The translations under genes were made by a program, and so were the position numbers. Below the pieces are notes generated by a model that worked only from the letters and a program-made list of their open reading frames with translations, did no database searches and was not told the DNA's origin. A stretch of DNA of 64,000 nt from JAHEYG01 sp040403535. GTDB lineage: Bacteria > Bacteroidota > Bacteroidia > B-17B0 > Aurantibacillaceae. Below, piece after piece: positions 35,712 through 44,985 of the stretch (within the stretch, counting starts at the first letter, position 1; the number at the start of each line of letters is the position of its first letter). The DNA lies in assembly GCA_040403535.1 (NCBI GenBank), contig JBBAKL010000001.1, forward strand, positions 1 to 64,000, in the 5' to 3' direction.

Positions 35712-35774
35712 TCGGAAATTACGCCCTTTTTTAGCCCCTTCTATTAATAACCATGCCATTTTGTGTAATTCTTA

Positions 35775-35807
35775 TTGTAATAAGAACCACATAAATAGAT
35801 ACCTTTG
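35775..35807 (+). promoter_or_regulatory. Promoter of the nrnA-dapA gene row
   Basis: TACCTTTG (35800-35807) is an exact -7 box; TTG (35775-35777) lies 22 bases upstream as a weak -33 box. ATG follows 16 bases after the -7 box. Confidence 0.5.
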
Positions 35808-35823
35808 TAAGCTATTGTATTAA

Positions 35824-36834
35824 ATGAAAAAAGACAGTCTAATTAAACTAAAAGCCCTATTAAAAAAGGCAAAAAATATTGTAATTGTTACCCATTGGAG
35901 TCCGGATGGCGATGCCATGGGTTCGAGTTTAGCCTTATACAATTATCTGGTAAAATTAAAGAAGAAGACGACCGTAGTGGTTCCAAATGAGTACCCCGAA
36001 TTTTTGCATTGGATGCCGGGCGATGGCAAGGTTTTAAATCACCTTTTACAGCCTGAAAAAGTTGCCCGACTAATTGAGAAATGCGATGTTATTTTTACGC
36101 TTGATTTTAATTCTTTTAAACGATTGGAGAAATTAGGTGAGTTGGTTGATGCTAGCAAAGCCACTAAAATTCTGGTAGACCACCATCAGCAGCCCGATAA
36201 ATTTGCTCAAATTGTGTTTCATGACGTAAAAGCCTGCAGTACCTGCGAATTGGTATACGATTTAATTGTTGGATTAGGTGGCAAAAAACAAATTGACAAA
36301 AAAATTGCTTCTTGCTTATATACAGGATTAATGACTGACACAGGTTCGTTCCGGTTCTCTTCAGTCACCGCTAAAACACATCTCATTTTAGCTGATTTGT
36401 TACAGAAAGGCGCGGTGCCTAATCAAATTCATGAATCAGTATACGATACTTACGCCGCTAACCGTTTAAGGCTGTTAGGTCATGCCCTTTCGGAAAAAAT
36501 GGTAGTGATGCCGGAAAAACATTTGGCATTTATTGCTCTAACACATGAAGAACTTGATCGCTTTGAGTATCAAAAAGGAGATACAGAAGGATTGGTGAAT
36601 TATCCGCTTTCCATTAACGGTATCAAATTTTCGGGATTCTTCGCTGAGATGGATGGTAAAATTAAAATCTCTTTCAGAAGTAAAGGTAAATTTGATGTGA
36701 ATAAATTTGCCCGCGAACACTTTCAGGGGGGCGGACACATAAATGCCGCCGGAGGCAAAAGCGATTTAAACATTAACGAAACAATCACTAAATTTTTATC
36801 AATCGTTAATCGTTCAGATTTTAAAGTTGCATAA
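35824..36834 (+). CDS. nrnA: DHH-family phosphoesterase (NrnA-type nanoRNase / pAp phosphatase)
   Basis: 336 residues, normal length. The DHH catalytic motifs are present: VTHWSPDGDAMGSSLAL near 20-35, TLDFNSFKRL near 97, the DHH motif in LVDHHQQPDKF near 120 and MTDTGSFRFSS near 175; the C-terminal DHHA1 half ends with GGGHINAAGG. The group degrades 2-4 nucleotide RNAs left by other RNases and dephosphorylates 3'-phosphoadenosine 5'-phosphate. Its stop overlaps the next ATG by one base (TAATG). Confidence 0.88.
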   Translation: MKKDSLIKLKALLKKAKNIVIVTHWSPDGDAMGSSLALYNYLVKLKKKTTVVVPNEYPEFLHWMPGDGKVLNHLLQPEKVARLIEKCDVIFTLDFNSFKRLEKLGELVDASKATKILVDHHQQPDKFAQIVFHDVKACSTCELVYDLIVGLGGKKQIDKKIASCLYTGLMTDTGSFRFSSVTAKTHLILADLLQKGAVPNQIHESVYDTYAANRLRLLGHALSEKMVVMPEKHLAFIALTHEELDRFEYQKGDTEGLVNYPLSINGIKFSGFFAEMDGKIKISFRSKGKFDVNKFAREHFQGGGHINAAGGKSDLNINETITKFLSIVNRSDFKVA

Positions 36835-37340
36835 TGATTGATATTATCCGAAATTTTGCGCTAAATCAGCAATTGAAAAAAAATAAATTCAAAGGACAGT
36901 TTTCGGATTGGGCCAGTGTGAAAAGTATTGGTTTTGTTTTAATTAATGACGTAGCATCTTTAAATGCCGTAAAAGCATTTATGAATGAAAGCGGGAAACA
37001 GGTTGATCTAATAACGTATTTTCCTGACAAAAACACCAACAATGCTGATGTTTATTTATCCGTAAATAAAAAATCGTTTAGCTGGATAGGACTTCCAAAT
37101 CCGGAAACGTTACAGAAATTGCAATCAAAATCATACGACGTGCTTATTTGCTGCGACATGAATGGCGTTCCTTCATTAAAAACACTTACGTTTTTGGCAA
37201 AAGCTAAGTGCAAAGTGGGTGTAAGTGAAATTGCATACAGCTCTCAATTTGATATTTCCATTTCCTCAAAAGGATCGGATGGTATTGGAAACTTTTTAAA
37301 ACAAGTTTTAAAATATTTAATGATGTTTAAGGCTAACTAA
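36834..37340 (+). CDS. Conserved Bacteroidota protein, DUF6913-like
   Basis: 168 residues, cytosolic, no membrane segment. Sequence alternates helix and strand (SIGFVLINDVASLNAVKAFM, VDLITYFPD, YDVLICCDMNGVPSLKTLTF, KVGVSEIAYSSQFDISI) in a pattern I associate with DUF6913, a family that in Bacteroidota sits between a DHH phosphoesterase gene and dapA. No catalytic residues recognised. One-base overlap with the gene before and 22 bases before dapA; function unknown. Confidence 0.6.
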   Translation: MIDIIRNFALNQQLKKNKFKGQFSDWASVKSIGFVLINDVASLNAVKAFMNESGKQVDLITYFPDKNTNNADVYLSVNKKSFSWIGLPNPETLQKLQSKSYDVLICCDMNGVPSLKTLTFLAKAKCKVGVSEIAYSSQFDISISSKGSDGIGNFLKQVLKYLMMFKAN

Positions 37341-37350
37341 ACTAATTTAT

Positions 37351-37358
37351 TACTTTTG
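37351..37358 (+). promoter_or_regulatory. -7 promoter element of dapA
   Basis: TACTTTTG, exact match, four bases before the dapA ATG at 37363. If used, the mRNA would be leaderless and dapA partly independent of the upstream genes. -33 box weak (TTTA). Confidence 0.45.
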
Positions 37359-37362
37359 TTAT

Positions 37363-38244
37363 ATGGCAAATTTAGATTTAACAGGCACAGGTGTTGCTAT
37401 TGTTACACCATTCAAAAAAAATGGAACAATTGATTTTCCTGCTCTAAAAAAATTAGTGAATCATTTAATCAACGGTAAGGTTGAATACTTAGTTGTATTA
37501 GGTACTACCGGCGAATCGGTTACATTAAGTAAACAGGAGAAACAAGAGGTGATGGATTGTGTGGTGAAGGAAAACAAAAACCGTGTACCATTAGTGCTTG
37601 GAGTTGGAGGTAACAATACCTCTGAGGTTGTTGATCAAATTAAAAAAGTTGACGCTAAGGCATTTTCAGCCATATTATCGGTTTCGCCCTATTACAATAA
37701 GCCGTCACAAGAAGGTATTTACCAGCACTACAAAGCTGTTGCAAACGCAAGTAAGTTGCCAATAATTTTATACAATGTTCCCACCCGAACATCCTCAAAC
37801 ATGACAGCCGAAACAACAGTTCGTTTAGCTAAGGATTTTAAGAATATAATTGCAGTAAAGGAGGCATCCGGAAATCTGGCACAATGTATGCAGATTATCA
37901 ATAAACGCCCTAAGAATTTCTTAGTTATCAGTGGTGATGATAATTTAACTTTACCTGTTATTGCCTGTGGTGGTGATGGCGTAATTTCGGTAGTAGCCAA
38001 TGCTTATCCGAAGGATTATTCAGACATGGTGCGTTCTGCTTTACATGACGATTTAACCACTGCGCGTAAATTACATTATAAATTAATGGACTTTACCGAT
38101 TTATTATTTGCCGATGGCAATCCGGGAGGTGTAAAATACGCTTTAAGTTTATTGAAAATTACCGACACTTATGTGAGATTGCCGCTCGTTGAACCGAATA
38201 GCAGCGTTAAACAAAAAATTAAAGATTCAGTAAAAAACCTTTAA
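37363..38244 (+). CDS. dapA: 4-hydroxy-tetrahydrodipicolinate synthase
   Basis: First committed enzyme of the lysine/diaminopimelate branch; condenses pyruvate with aspartate semialdehyde. 293 residues, normal length. Seen: GTTGESVTLS (substrate loop), VSPYYNKPSQEGIYQHY, YNVPTRTSSN (with the catalytic Tyr) and the Schiff-base Lys in IAVKEASGN, then ISGDDNLTLP. The last base of its stop is the first base of the next gene's ATG. Confidence 0.97.
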   Translation: MANLDLTGTGVAIVTPFKKNGTIDFPALKKLVNHLINGKVEYLVVLGTTGESVTLSKQEKQEVMDCVVKENKNRVPLVLGVGGNNTSEVVDQIKKVDAKAFSAILSVSPYYNKPSQEGIYQHYKAVANASKLPIILYNVPTRTSSNMTAETTVRLAKDFKNIIAVKEASGNLAQCMQIINKRPKNFLVISGDDNLTLPVIACGGDGVISVVANAYPKDYSDMVRSALHDDLTTARKLHYKLMDFTDLLFADGNPGGVKYALSLLKITDTYVRLPLVEPNSSVKQKIKDSVKNL

Positions 38245-38747
38245 TGGCAAAGACTAAAATACTTGACAATACACAAATCAGTCGTATGTTAAACCGTATG
38301 GCGTACGAAGTGTATGAGAAAAATTATGGCGAAAAAGAATTATTGCTGGTAGGAATAGAAGGTAATGGTTATAAAGTAGCTGAACGTTTATTGGAATTAC
38401 TAACTCAAATCTCACCTTTAAAAGTTAAGTTATCAAAATTAAAACTTGATAAGGAAAATCCATGGGTTGGTGAACCTAACGTCGGATTAACCGAAAAAGA
38501 TTATTCTAATAAATCGGTTATACTTGTTGATGATGTATTAAACAGTGGTAAAACGGTAATGTATGCGGTTAAACCATTTCTGAATAATCCTGTAAAGCGA
38601 TTAAACGTTCTGGTTTTAGTAGACAGAAGTCATAGCCGATATCCTGTTAAAGCAGATTTTGTTGGGTTATCTTTATCTACCACAATGCAAGATCATATAG
38701 AAGCAGATTTTAGCAAAAAAGGCAAAGAGTCTGTTTATTTAATTTAG
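38244..38747 (+). CDS. PyrR-like phosphoribosyltransferase
   Basis: 167 residues of the PRTase fold. The PRPP-binding motif is VILVDDVLNSGKTVMYAV near 92-108; the C-terminal VLVDRSHSRYPVKADFVG closely follows PyrR proteins, which regulate pyrimidine genes and have weak uracil phosphoribosyltransferase activity. No pyrimidine genes adjoin it here, so its role as regulator or salvage enzyme is open. Its ATG overlaps the dapA stop by one base, and the phosphatase gene follows after five bases. Confidence 0.75.
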   Translation: MAKTKILDNTQISRMLNRMAYEVYEKNYGEKELLLVGIEGNGYKVAERLLELLTQISPLKVKLSKLKLDKENPWVGEPNVGLTEKDYSNKSVILVDDVLNSGKTVMYAVKPFLNNPVKRLNVLVLVDRSHSRYPVKADFVGLSLSTTMQDHIEADFSKKGKESVYLI

Positions 38748-38752
38748 GAAAT

Positions 38753-39979
38753 TTGGCTCATAAGAAAATTCATATCTCGAGTACAACCAAAACAGTTAAG
38801 GATCTAAAACTTAATGCGCTGCTCGAGGTAACAAAAGCCATAAACAACAATCTTTCTACTTCTCAGTTACTCGATCTTTATCAGGATATTTTAGAAAACA
38901 GATTAAAAGTCGGGAAACTTGTTTTATTTAGCTTTGATAAGGAGTGGACCTGTATTTTAAAATACGGCATTTCGCAAGATTTCAATCATATTAATTTCGA
39001 GAACGAGTTGTTGAGTATTAAAGAAATTGAAACTATTAGTTTTACAAACGGTAATTTAAGTAAGAGCTTCGAAATTGTTATTCCTGTTTATCACAAACAG
39101 ATTGCTTTAGCCTATGTGTTGTTAGGAGATGTGAACGAACAAAAACTCGAATTAAGTGCGGCAATAAAGCATTTACCTTATATTCAAACGCTCACCAATA
39201 TTATTGTTGTATCTATAGAAAATAAAAAGCTATACCGGCAAACTATTCAGCGTGCTCAGATACAGAAGGAGTTGGAATTAGCTCAAACCATGCAGCAAAT
39301 GTTGTTCCCGGATAAACTGCCGAACAACGATGTGATTAAAGTTGCTGCTAAATACATTCCTCACCAACAGGTGAGCGGTGATTATTACGATTTTATTCCC
39401 TTGAATCTCCATGAATTTATGTTTTGTGTTGCGGATGTGTCGGGTAAGGGAATTGCAGCTGCTTTGCTAATGAGTAATATTCAGGCTACGTTTCATAGTC
39501 TGGTTAATTACACGCATAACTTAAAGGATATTATTCTTGAATTAAATAAGCGGGTGTGGCATAATGCTAAAGGTGAAAAATTTGTATCTCTTTTCTTAGG
39601 AAAAATTAATACAAAAAGTAAACAACTCACCTATATAAACGCCGGTCACAATCCGCCTTTGTTGTTCCGTAAAGAGGTAAGTCAATTAACCAAAGGTTGT
39701 ACTTTGCTCGGTATTTCCGAAATAATCCCGGTCATCGATGTAGAAATTCTTGATATGTCAAGTGGATATACGTTGTTTTGCTATACTGACGGTTTAACGG
39801 ATACTATAAATAATTCGAATGAATATTTAACTGAAGAAAGTGTGATTTCATTAATTAATAAAAATCTGAATGCTGATCCATCATTTATTAATGATGCGGT
39901 AATGTATTATGCTGATGAATTTAAGGGTGAAAATCAGTTTGTGGATGATATTGCACTTCTGACTCTTAAGTGTAACTAA
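38753..39979 (+). CDS. Soluble SpoIIE/PP2C-type phosphatase with GAF-like sensor domain
   Basis: 408 residues, no membrane segment. Residues about 15-160 look like a GAF-type sensor (ALLEVTKAINNNLSTSQLLDLYQDIL), a short coiled coil (QRAQIQKELELAQTMQQML) leads to a PP2C/SpoIIE domain with SGDYYDF (208-214), VADVSGKGIAAALLMS, FVSLFLGKI and CYTDGLTDT: all metal ligands in place. Start is TTG at 38753, giving MAHKKIHIS; no ATG fits. Second phosphatase of this type in the window; this one lacks the HAMP and membrane parts. It converges on the O-antigen ligase gene with a 4-base stop overlap. Confidence 0.85.
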   Translation: MAHKKIHISSTTKTVKDLKLNALLEVTKAINNNLSTSQLLDLYQDILENRLKVGKLVLFSFDKEWTCILKYGISQDFNHINFENELLSIKEIETISFTNGNLSKSFEIVIPVYHKQIALAYVLLGDVNEQKLELSAAIKHLPYIQTLTNIIVVSIENKKLYRQTIQRAQIQKELELAQTMQQMLFPDKLPNNDVIKVAAKYIPHQQVSGDYYDFIPLNLHEFMFCVADVSGKGIAAALLMSNIQATFHSLVNYTHNLKDIILELNKRVWHNAKGEKFVSLFLGKINTKSKQLTYINAGHNPPLLFRKEVSQLTKGCTLLGISEIIPVIDVEILDMSSGYTLFCYTDGLTDTINNSNEYLTEESVISLINKNLNADPSFINDAVMYYADEFKGENQFVDDIALLTLKCN

Positions 39980-41430
39980 GCCTTTTTTTCTTCCAATGTT
40001 TCACCGTTGCGGTGATAAACATCAATACAAACTAATATAGCCATGAAGCCCCAGAACGGAACTGATAGTTTATCCGTATCAAGGAAGTTGTTTAAGAATC
40101 CATGAATTAAATACGGGAAAGGTCCAAGGAAAACACCACATGCTAAAATTCGCATGTTGCGATCTTTTATGGTGTAGTATAAACGATAACCCATAAATAA
40201 AATAGCAAAGAATAATACGCCAACAATTCCCATACCAAGTACACCTTGTTCACTTAAAGGACCGAGGTATTCACTATGAGCATTTCCGTTTGTTCCGAAG
40301 TTTGTACTGATGATTGTACGTTCGTTGCTTTTTTGAAAAGGAGCATAGTAGAACATATATGTACCCGGGCCCCATCCTAAAACAGGTTTTTCTTGAAACA
40401 TACGTATAGCACAACTCCACCGATTGATACGCTCTAAGTTAGATGCATCGGTAGAAATGTTTGTTACGGATGAAATGGTGTTATCGAGTCCACCTTCTGA
40501 ATCGGTATTGTTTCTTCCCAATGCTATAAAAATTTCATCTTGGAAAGAGAAGAAAATGATTGCGAATGAAGCCAGTGTAATAAGAATGGTTCTTAATTTA
40601 ATACGTAAAATAAAAGAGGCTACAATAGCGGCAGCTGTTGCTAAACTCAGCCATCCACCTCTTGAGAAAGATAAGATTAATGCAGTAATGAATATGGCGA
40701 TCAGAACTACATAAAATATTTTATTAATTTTTGAGATGTTGGTTTGAAATAGAAGGGCAATTAAAATGGGAATATACATTGCTACAGCGGCACCATATGC
40801 TGTGTGGTCGTTGTAAAAAGGAGAAACGATCCAATCGGCAATTTTATCATCAAAATTAAACGCTGCATGTTTGTAGCTTGTAATAACGCAAACTATGGCA
40901 AGCGGAATGGCATAAGCTAAAATAAAAGGGACAATGCTGTTTTTGTTTTTGAAAAGCTGAGTTGTAACAAAGTAACAACTAAAAACAAACCATAAGCGCG
41001 CAATAAAAAATTTTACTGAAATAACAAAGTCAACACTTGTTATTGTAGTGATAAACATCCAAAGCAACTGTATCAGTATTATTACTGTTATAGGATGTTT
41101 TAGGATATTACGTGGTGTTATTTTATACATCAACTCATTTAAAATATAAATGAGCATTAATCCTGCCATTAAGGGCTCTGTTGGTAAACTAAGATTAATT
41201 CCTTCAGATAGTCCAAGATCTTTAAGGGTAACTGCTAATGGAGTGCAGAAAACCATTAAATAAACAACCCGTTCAATATTGAAGATAGCCCAATAAACTA
41301 TTAGGATTATTAATGGTAAAAAGTTGAATGCGTAAAATAAGTCACGTTTAAATAACAACACATAAGAATTACCCAGAACATAGGCAAGAATTAAGGCAAA
41401 AAAAACAGTTATTTTGTTAAGCTTAATCAA
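39976..41430 (-). CDS. O-antigen ligase family membrane protein
   Basis: 484 residues with about 11-12 membrane helices. The large loop late in the protein has the WaaL/O-antigen polymerase signature: WSCAIRMFQEKPVLGWGPGTYMF, followed by GNAHSEYLGPLSEQGVLGM. Members ligate polysaccharide to lipid A-core or polymerise repeat units in the inner membrane; sequence alone does not separate these. Last gene of the flippase-Wzz-Wzz-ligase operon; its start overlaps the preceding gene by eight bases. Confidence 0.87.
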   Translation of the reverse strand: MIKLNKITVFFALILAYVLGNSYVLLFKRDLFYAFNFLPLIILIVYWAIFNIERVVYLMVFCTPLAVTLKDLGLSEGINLSLPTEPLMAGLMLIYILNELMYKITPRNILKHPITVIILIQLLWMFITTITSVDFVISVKFFIARLWFVFSCYFVTTQLFKNKNSIVPFILAYAIPLAIVCVITSYKHAAFNFDDKIADWIVSPFYNDHTAYGAAVAMYIPILIALLFQTNISKINKIFYVVLIAIFITALILSFSRGGWLSLATAAAIVASFILRIKLRTILITLASFAIIFFSFQDEIFIALGRNNTDSEGGLDNTISSVTNISTDASNLERINRWSCAIRMFQEKPVLGWGPGTYMFYYAPFQKSNERTIISTNFGTNGNAHSEYLGPLSEQGVLGMGIVGVLFFAILFMGYRLYYTIKDRNMRILACGVFLGPFPYLIHGFLNNFLDTDKLSVPFWGFMAILVCIDVYHRNGETLEEKKA

Positions 41431-42349
41431 CTTTACGAGTTGCCTTATTAGATAGAATGAAATACAAACAAGCTAAAGCTAATGCTGATAAAGTGAAAAC
41501 CGTTACAATTATCCAGCGTACCGGGAAACATTTTTTGTCCGGTAAAGTTGGTTTTGAAACGATATTCGTAAAGCTGATTTCACTATTGTAATCGAATATG
41601 TATTTATCTCTTGCGTCACGGAAATAGTTCATGGTACCTTGTTGCCCGTTAGCAGCATTCCATAATTTTTCCAATTCGGTGTTTTGTGTTTTAATACCTT
41701 CAAAAAGTTTGGTTTCAGATTCAGTAAGTGGTTTGCCACTCATCATCTTTTTACTTAAATATTTTGCTTGTGCACCTACATCAATGATGTTATACGAACT
41801 TCTCAAGTCATTAATTCGCTTATTCAATGAATCTAAACCGTTAACTTCGAAAGCTATTCCCTTATTTGAATTAATGATGTATTCCATTAAACGTTGGCGT
41901 TTAGTTTCTCTAATTAACATGTTAGTTTCATCAATTAAGGCTTGAGCAATTTTTTTAGCCATTTCCGGTGATTCATCTTTTACAGAAATGTCGATAGATT
42001 CGTAAAGGGTAGGACTGATGCTTACATTTGATTTGAAAAATAAATCGAATAGACTTTGTGCTTCTTTATTAGTTGCATCAATTTCGTAATGGGTAAATAA
42101 ATCTAATTTTTTCGCAACTGCCATTTTCACTTCTTCACTATTGAAAAATTGCAATAACTGTTCGGTATTCGACTCCTCAGAGCTAGGGCTCAAATTCACA
42201 GGATAAACAACCGCATACGATTTGTATTTAGGCTTAAGCATAAAAGAAACAACTGTGCCGGCAACAGCTGCAATAATTGTTGCAATTATGATAACAGTCT
42301 TATTCTTAATCAATACAGAAATAAGGTCTTTTGTATTAAAATTTTCCAC
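41423..42349 (-). CDS. Wzz-type chain-length determinant protein, second copy
   Basis: 308 residues. Two membrane helices at the ends (TVIIIATIIAAVAGTVVSFML about 17-38; WIIVTVFTLSALALACLYFIL near 280-300) with a helical periplasmic part between, preceded by PKYKSYAVVYPV. That is the Wzz/PCP layout that sets polysaccharide length. The C-terminal VSKPTLPDKKCFPVRW carries the Pro-rich stretch before TM2 typical of the family. No tyrosine-kinase domain follows. Five bases after its paralogue. Confidence 0.82.
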   Translation of the reverse strand: MENFNTKDLISVLIKNKTVIIIATIIAAVAGTVVSFMLKPKYKSYAVVYPVNLSPSSEESNTEQLLQFFNSEEVKMAVAKKLDLFTHYEIDATNKEAQSLFDLFFKSNVSISPTLYESIDISVKDESPEMAKKIAQALIDETNMLIRETKRQRLMEYIINSNKGIAFEVNGLDSLNKRINDLRSSYNIIDVGAQAKYLSKKMMSGKPLTESETKLFEGIKTQNTELEKLWNAANGQQGTMNYFRDARDKYIFDYNSEISFTNIVSKPTLPDKKCFPVRWIIVTVFTLSALALACLYFILSNKATRKVD

Positions 42350-42354
42350 TTGAA

Positions 42355-43368
42355 TTAATTGTTTAATTTATGTAACACAGATTTATATTTTTCTCCAATT
42401 ACCAAAACGACTATGGTAAGTAAAAATGCAGACATGGTAGAGATTAAAATGATTAACCATCTTACTGGGCGGGCTTTGTATTCGTTTGGCGTAGCTTTAT
42501 CTACAACGAATTTAAATGGTAAAGATTTTGTTAAGTTAACTTGAGCTTCATCATACTTTGCTTTAATAACCGGAAATTTAAAACGGTACTTTCTTAAGTT
42601 TTCACTAATTTGATTATATGCTCCACCGTATTTTTTCAAAACATTTAATTTTTCTTCAAGTAGCTTGGCACCTGAATTATTTCCTTTTTCTAACGCTTTT
42701 GCATAACTTTTCGTATATGCTTCTACATCATTTTTATAATCCAGAATACCGTATTGTCTTAAAATTTGCAGACTATCTTCTAATTCATTCATTCGCGAAA
42801 TAGTATTCTCGTATTCGTCTTTAACCACATTGTAAGCCTGCTGGGCCACGTCTTTAGTCATTAAATTTTTAATGGAGTCTACACAATCTGTAATTGAATT
42901 AGCAATTTCAGCAGCGCCATTTGCGGTATAATCGTAAACTTCAACTTTAATGGAGTTGAAATCAGTGCGCTTATAACGAACCATGTTCTCCCACTTTAGT
43001 TTTAAATAATGCTCGGCGTATTTATCTTTTTCGATTTTCCAGCGCTGCCATAGATTGAATTTTTCGGCAACTATCTTTTTTAGCTGATCTGAATTTAAGA
43101 TTTGTAATAGTTTCTCGGCATCATCATCGTCGCCAATTTGCATATAATCTTCTTGATTACCGATATTTTGTTCTATAATTAATTTAGAAACAGAGAAACT
43201 ACGAGTTGGAAATATTGTCGCCACTGATTTGTATTGAGGCGCCAATAAAAAAGCAACAGTTGTTGAAATAATAAACGCAGCAATACTTGCAATGATGATT
43301 GGTTTGCGCCACTTTATTAGTTTAATCAATAACTGTTCGGATGAATTATTAATATCAATTTGGTTCAC
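42355..43368 (-). CDS. Wzz-type chain-length determinant protein, first copy
   Basis: 337 residues, same two-helix layout as its neighbour: PIIIASIAAFIISTTVAFLLAPQYKSVATIFP at the N-terminus, a long coiled-coil periplasmic part (ENTISRMNELEDSLQILRQYG) and VDKATPNEYKARPVRWLIIL before the last helix. Begins at the base after the flippase stop. Two divergent Wzz proteins side by side may form a mixed complex or serve two chain lengths (inference). Confidence 0.83.
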   Translation of the reverse strand: MNQIDINNSSEQLLIKLIKWRKPIIIASIAAFIISTTVAFLLAPQYKSVATIFPTRSFSVSKLIIEQNIGNQEDYMQIGDDDDAEKLLQILNSDQLKKIVAEKFNLWQRWKIEKDKYAEHYLKLKWENMVRYKRTDFNSIKVEVYDYTANGAAEIANSITDCVDSIKNLMTKDVAQQAYNVVKDEYENTISRMNELEDSLQILRQYGILDYKNDVEAYTKSYAKALEKGNNSGAKLLEEKLNVLKKYGGAYNQISENLRKYRFKFPVIKAKYDEAQVNLTKSLPFKFVVDKATPNEYKARPVRWLIILISTMSAFLLTIVVLVIGEKYKSVLHKLNN

Positions 43369-44919
43369 TTATTTATATTTTATAAAACGTAATACTGATT
43401 TTATGTTTAACATGCCGGTTACAAATGCCCATAAGCCAGAAGCTAGTACCATTATTGTAAAGTTAAACATCCATTGTTTGGTTAAATGTAATGTTAGATA
43501 GTTAATTGTTGCTACTCCAAATATAAAGAAAACAAGCGCAATTAGTAAGCGTTTATTGGTCTTAAAATTGAATATTTTACTTGCAATCAGCACTTGAGCA
43601 ATGGCGGTTAAAAACTGAGTAATTAAACTGGCAACGGCGCTTCCAAGTGCTTTATAATGAGGTATTAAGGCTATGTTCAAGATTAAATTAACAGCAATAC
43701 CGCAGATAGCCATAGTATTCAATTGTTTAAGATTACCATTTGAGGTTAATAAAGTACCAAAAATGTAAGTCATAGAAATAGCAGTAAAACAAAACATCAA
43801 TACACTAAACACATCCGATGAATCGGTAACTCCCTGATTAATCATACCACACAATTCTTTAGCATAAAATGCACATCCTATTGAAACAATGATGGCAGGT
43901 GTGATTAATAATGTAAATGCTAATTTAACTAATTGCTCAACACTCTCTTTGTATTCAAGCATTCGGCTAAATACAGGAAGTAGCTGGATTGCGAATAGAT
44001 AGGCAATCATATTGGCGGCATCCAGTAAACGAAATGCTTTGGCGTAGATTCCCGCTTGCGTTGCACCGGTATTTATCATACTGTTTTCGGCAGAATGAAT
44101 AATATCTCTAATTCCGCTGTGTGAAAATAATAGCTTCGAAGCTTTTATTTTGTCAATTAAGGCGCTTAAATATAAACTCTTGTGAGGGAGAATTCGCTCA
44201 ATCATCACCGCATCTAAACGATTATAAAAAGTCATTAATAAAACAAGAATTGCAAACGGAAAGCTTTTCTTGAGTATCATAAGATTAAAAGCCCAGTTCC
44301 ATTTTAGTTTAAAGGTGTGCGTTTCTTTTAAAACTACTAAAAATGCAATCAAGGCAGTAAGTCCGTATGCTACAGTTTGAGCATATACAAAGTTCATTAT
44401 ATCAACTTGCAGTCCAAACCAATTGAGCAATAAGGCTAAGCAAATGCCAATCATGATGACACGATCGAGAACCGAAATTAAACTATCGGTCTTAAAAAGA
44501 TGTAATCCCAATAAATTACTCCGCAAGTATAAAATAAAACTAATGAAAAACTGGTTGATGGCTAAGATTAAGAGCAGTTTTAAATAACGCATATCATAAC
44601 CAATCAGCAAGGCAAAAATTAAAGTTACAATCAGATATAAAACCCCTAGTAGTAATTTAAGAGTAAGTAAGCTACTGAAATGCTTTGTTAAAAGGTGATT
44701 ATTCTGAGCAATGTTTTTATTATTGAAGTTTGTAATTCCAAAATCCAATAAGATATTCAGTAAGAATGAGAAATTGAAAAGTGTAAAATACTCGCCATAG
44801 TTTGCATTTCCAACGTGGTATTGCACGGTTGGTTCAATGCCCAGTATCCAAAACGGCTTAATTAAAAGGTTTAGAATAATTAGAATTGCCAGGTTAACTA
44901 TGAACTTCCTTTGCTGCAT
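43369..44919 (-). CDS. Polysaccharide flippase (Wzx/MATE-like oligosaccharide exporter)
   Basis: 516 residues, about 12-14 membrane helices. The N-terminus has VGNANYGEYFTLFNFSFLLNILLDFGITNF, the usual start pattern of polysaccharide flippases (one conserved Gly-Ile-Thr-Asn turn), and the second half AGIYAKAFRLLDAANMIAYLFAIQLLPVFSRML. Moves lipid-linked repeat units across the inner membrane. First gene of its operon with a -7 box just upstream. Divergent from the glycosyltransferase gene, with only 66 bases between the start codons. Confidence 0.88.
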   Translation of the reverse strand: MQQRKFIVNLAILIILNLLIKPFWILGIEPTVQYHVGNANYGEYFTLFNFSFLLNILLDFGITNFNNKNIAQNNHLLTKHFSSLLTLKLLLGVLYLIVTLIFALLIGYDMRYLKLLLILAINQFFISFILYLRSNLLGLHLFKTDSLISVLDRVIMIGICLALLLNWFGLQVDIMNFVYAQTVAYGLTALIAFLVVLKETHTFKLKWNWAFNLMILKKSFPFAILVLLMTFYNRLDAVMIERILPHKSLYLSALIDKIKASKLLFSHSGIRDIIHSAENSMINTGATQAGIYAKAFRLLDAANMIAYLFAIQLLPVFSRMLEYKESVEQLVKLAFTLLITPAIIVSIGCAFYAKELCGMINQGVTDSSDVFSVLMFCFTAISMTYIFGTLLTSNGNLKQLNTMAICGIAVNLILNIALIPHYKALGSAVASLITQFLTAIAQVLIASKIFNFKTNKRLLIALVFFIFGVATINYLTLHLTKQWMFNFTIMVLASGLWAFVTGMLNIKSVLRFIKYK

Positions 44920-44932
44920 TTTTGCAAAGTTT

Positions 44933-44940
44933 CAAAGATA
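44933..44940 (-). promoter_or_regulatory. -7 promoter element of the flippase operon
   Basis: TATCTTTG on the minus strand, exact match, 13 bases before the ATG at 44919. Divergent from the glycosyltransferase promoter 33 bases away. Confidence 0.55.
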
Positions 44941-44973
44941 GCCTTTTTTTACGGTCTGTCACAGTTTTTTTGG

Positions 44974-44981
44974 TAGCTTTG
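44974..44981 (+). promoter_or_regulatory. -7 promoter element of the glycosyltransferase gene
   Basis: TAGCTTTG, exact match, four bases before the GTG start at 44986; predicts a leaderless transcript. No good -33 box. Confidence 0.5.
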
Positions 44982-44985
44982 TAAG

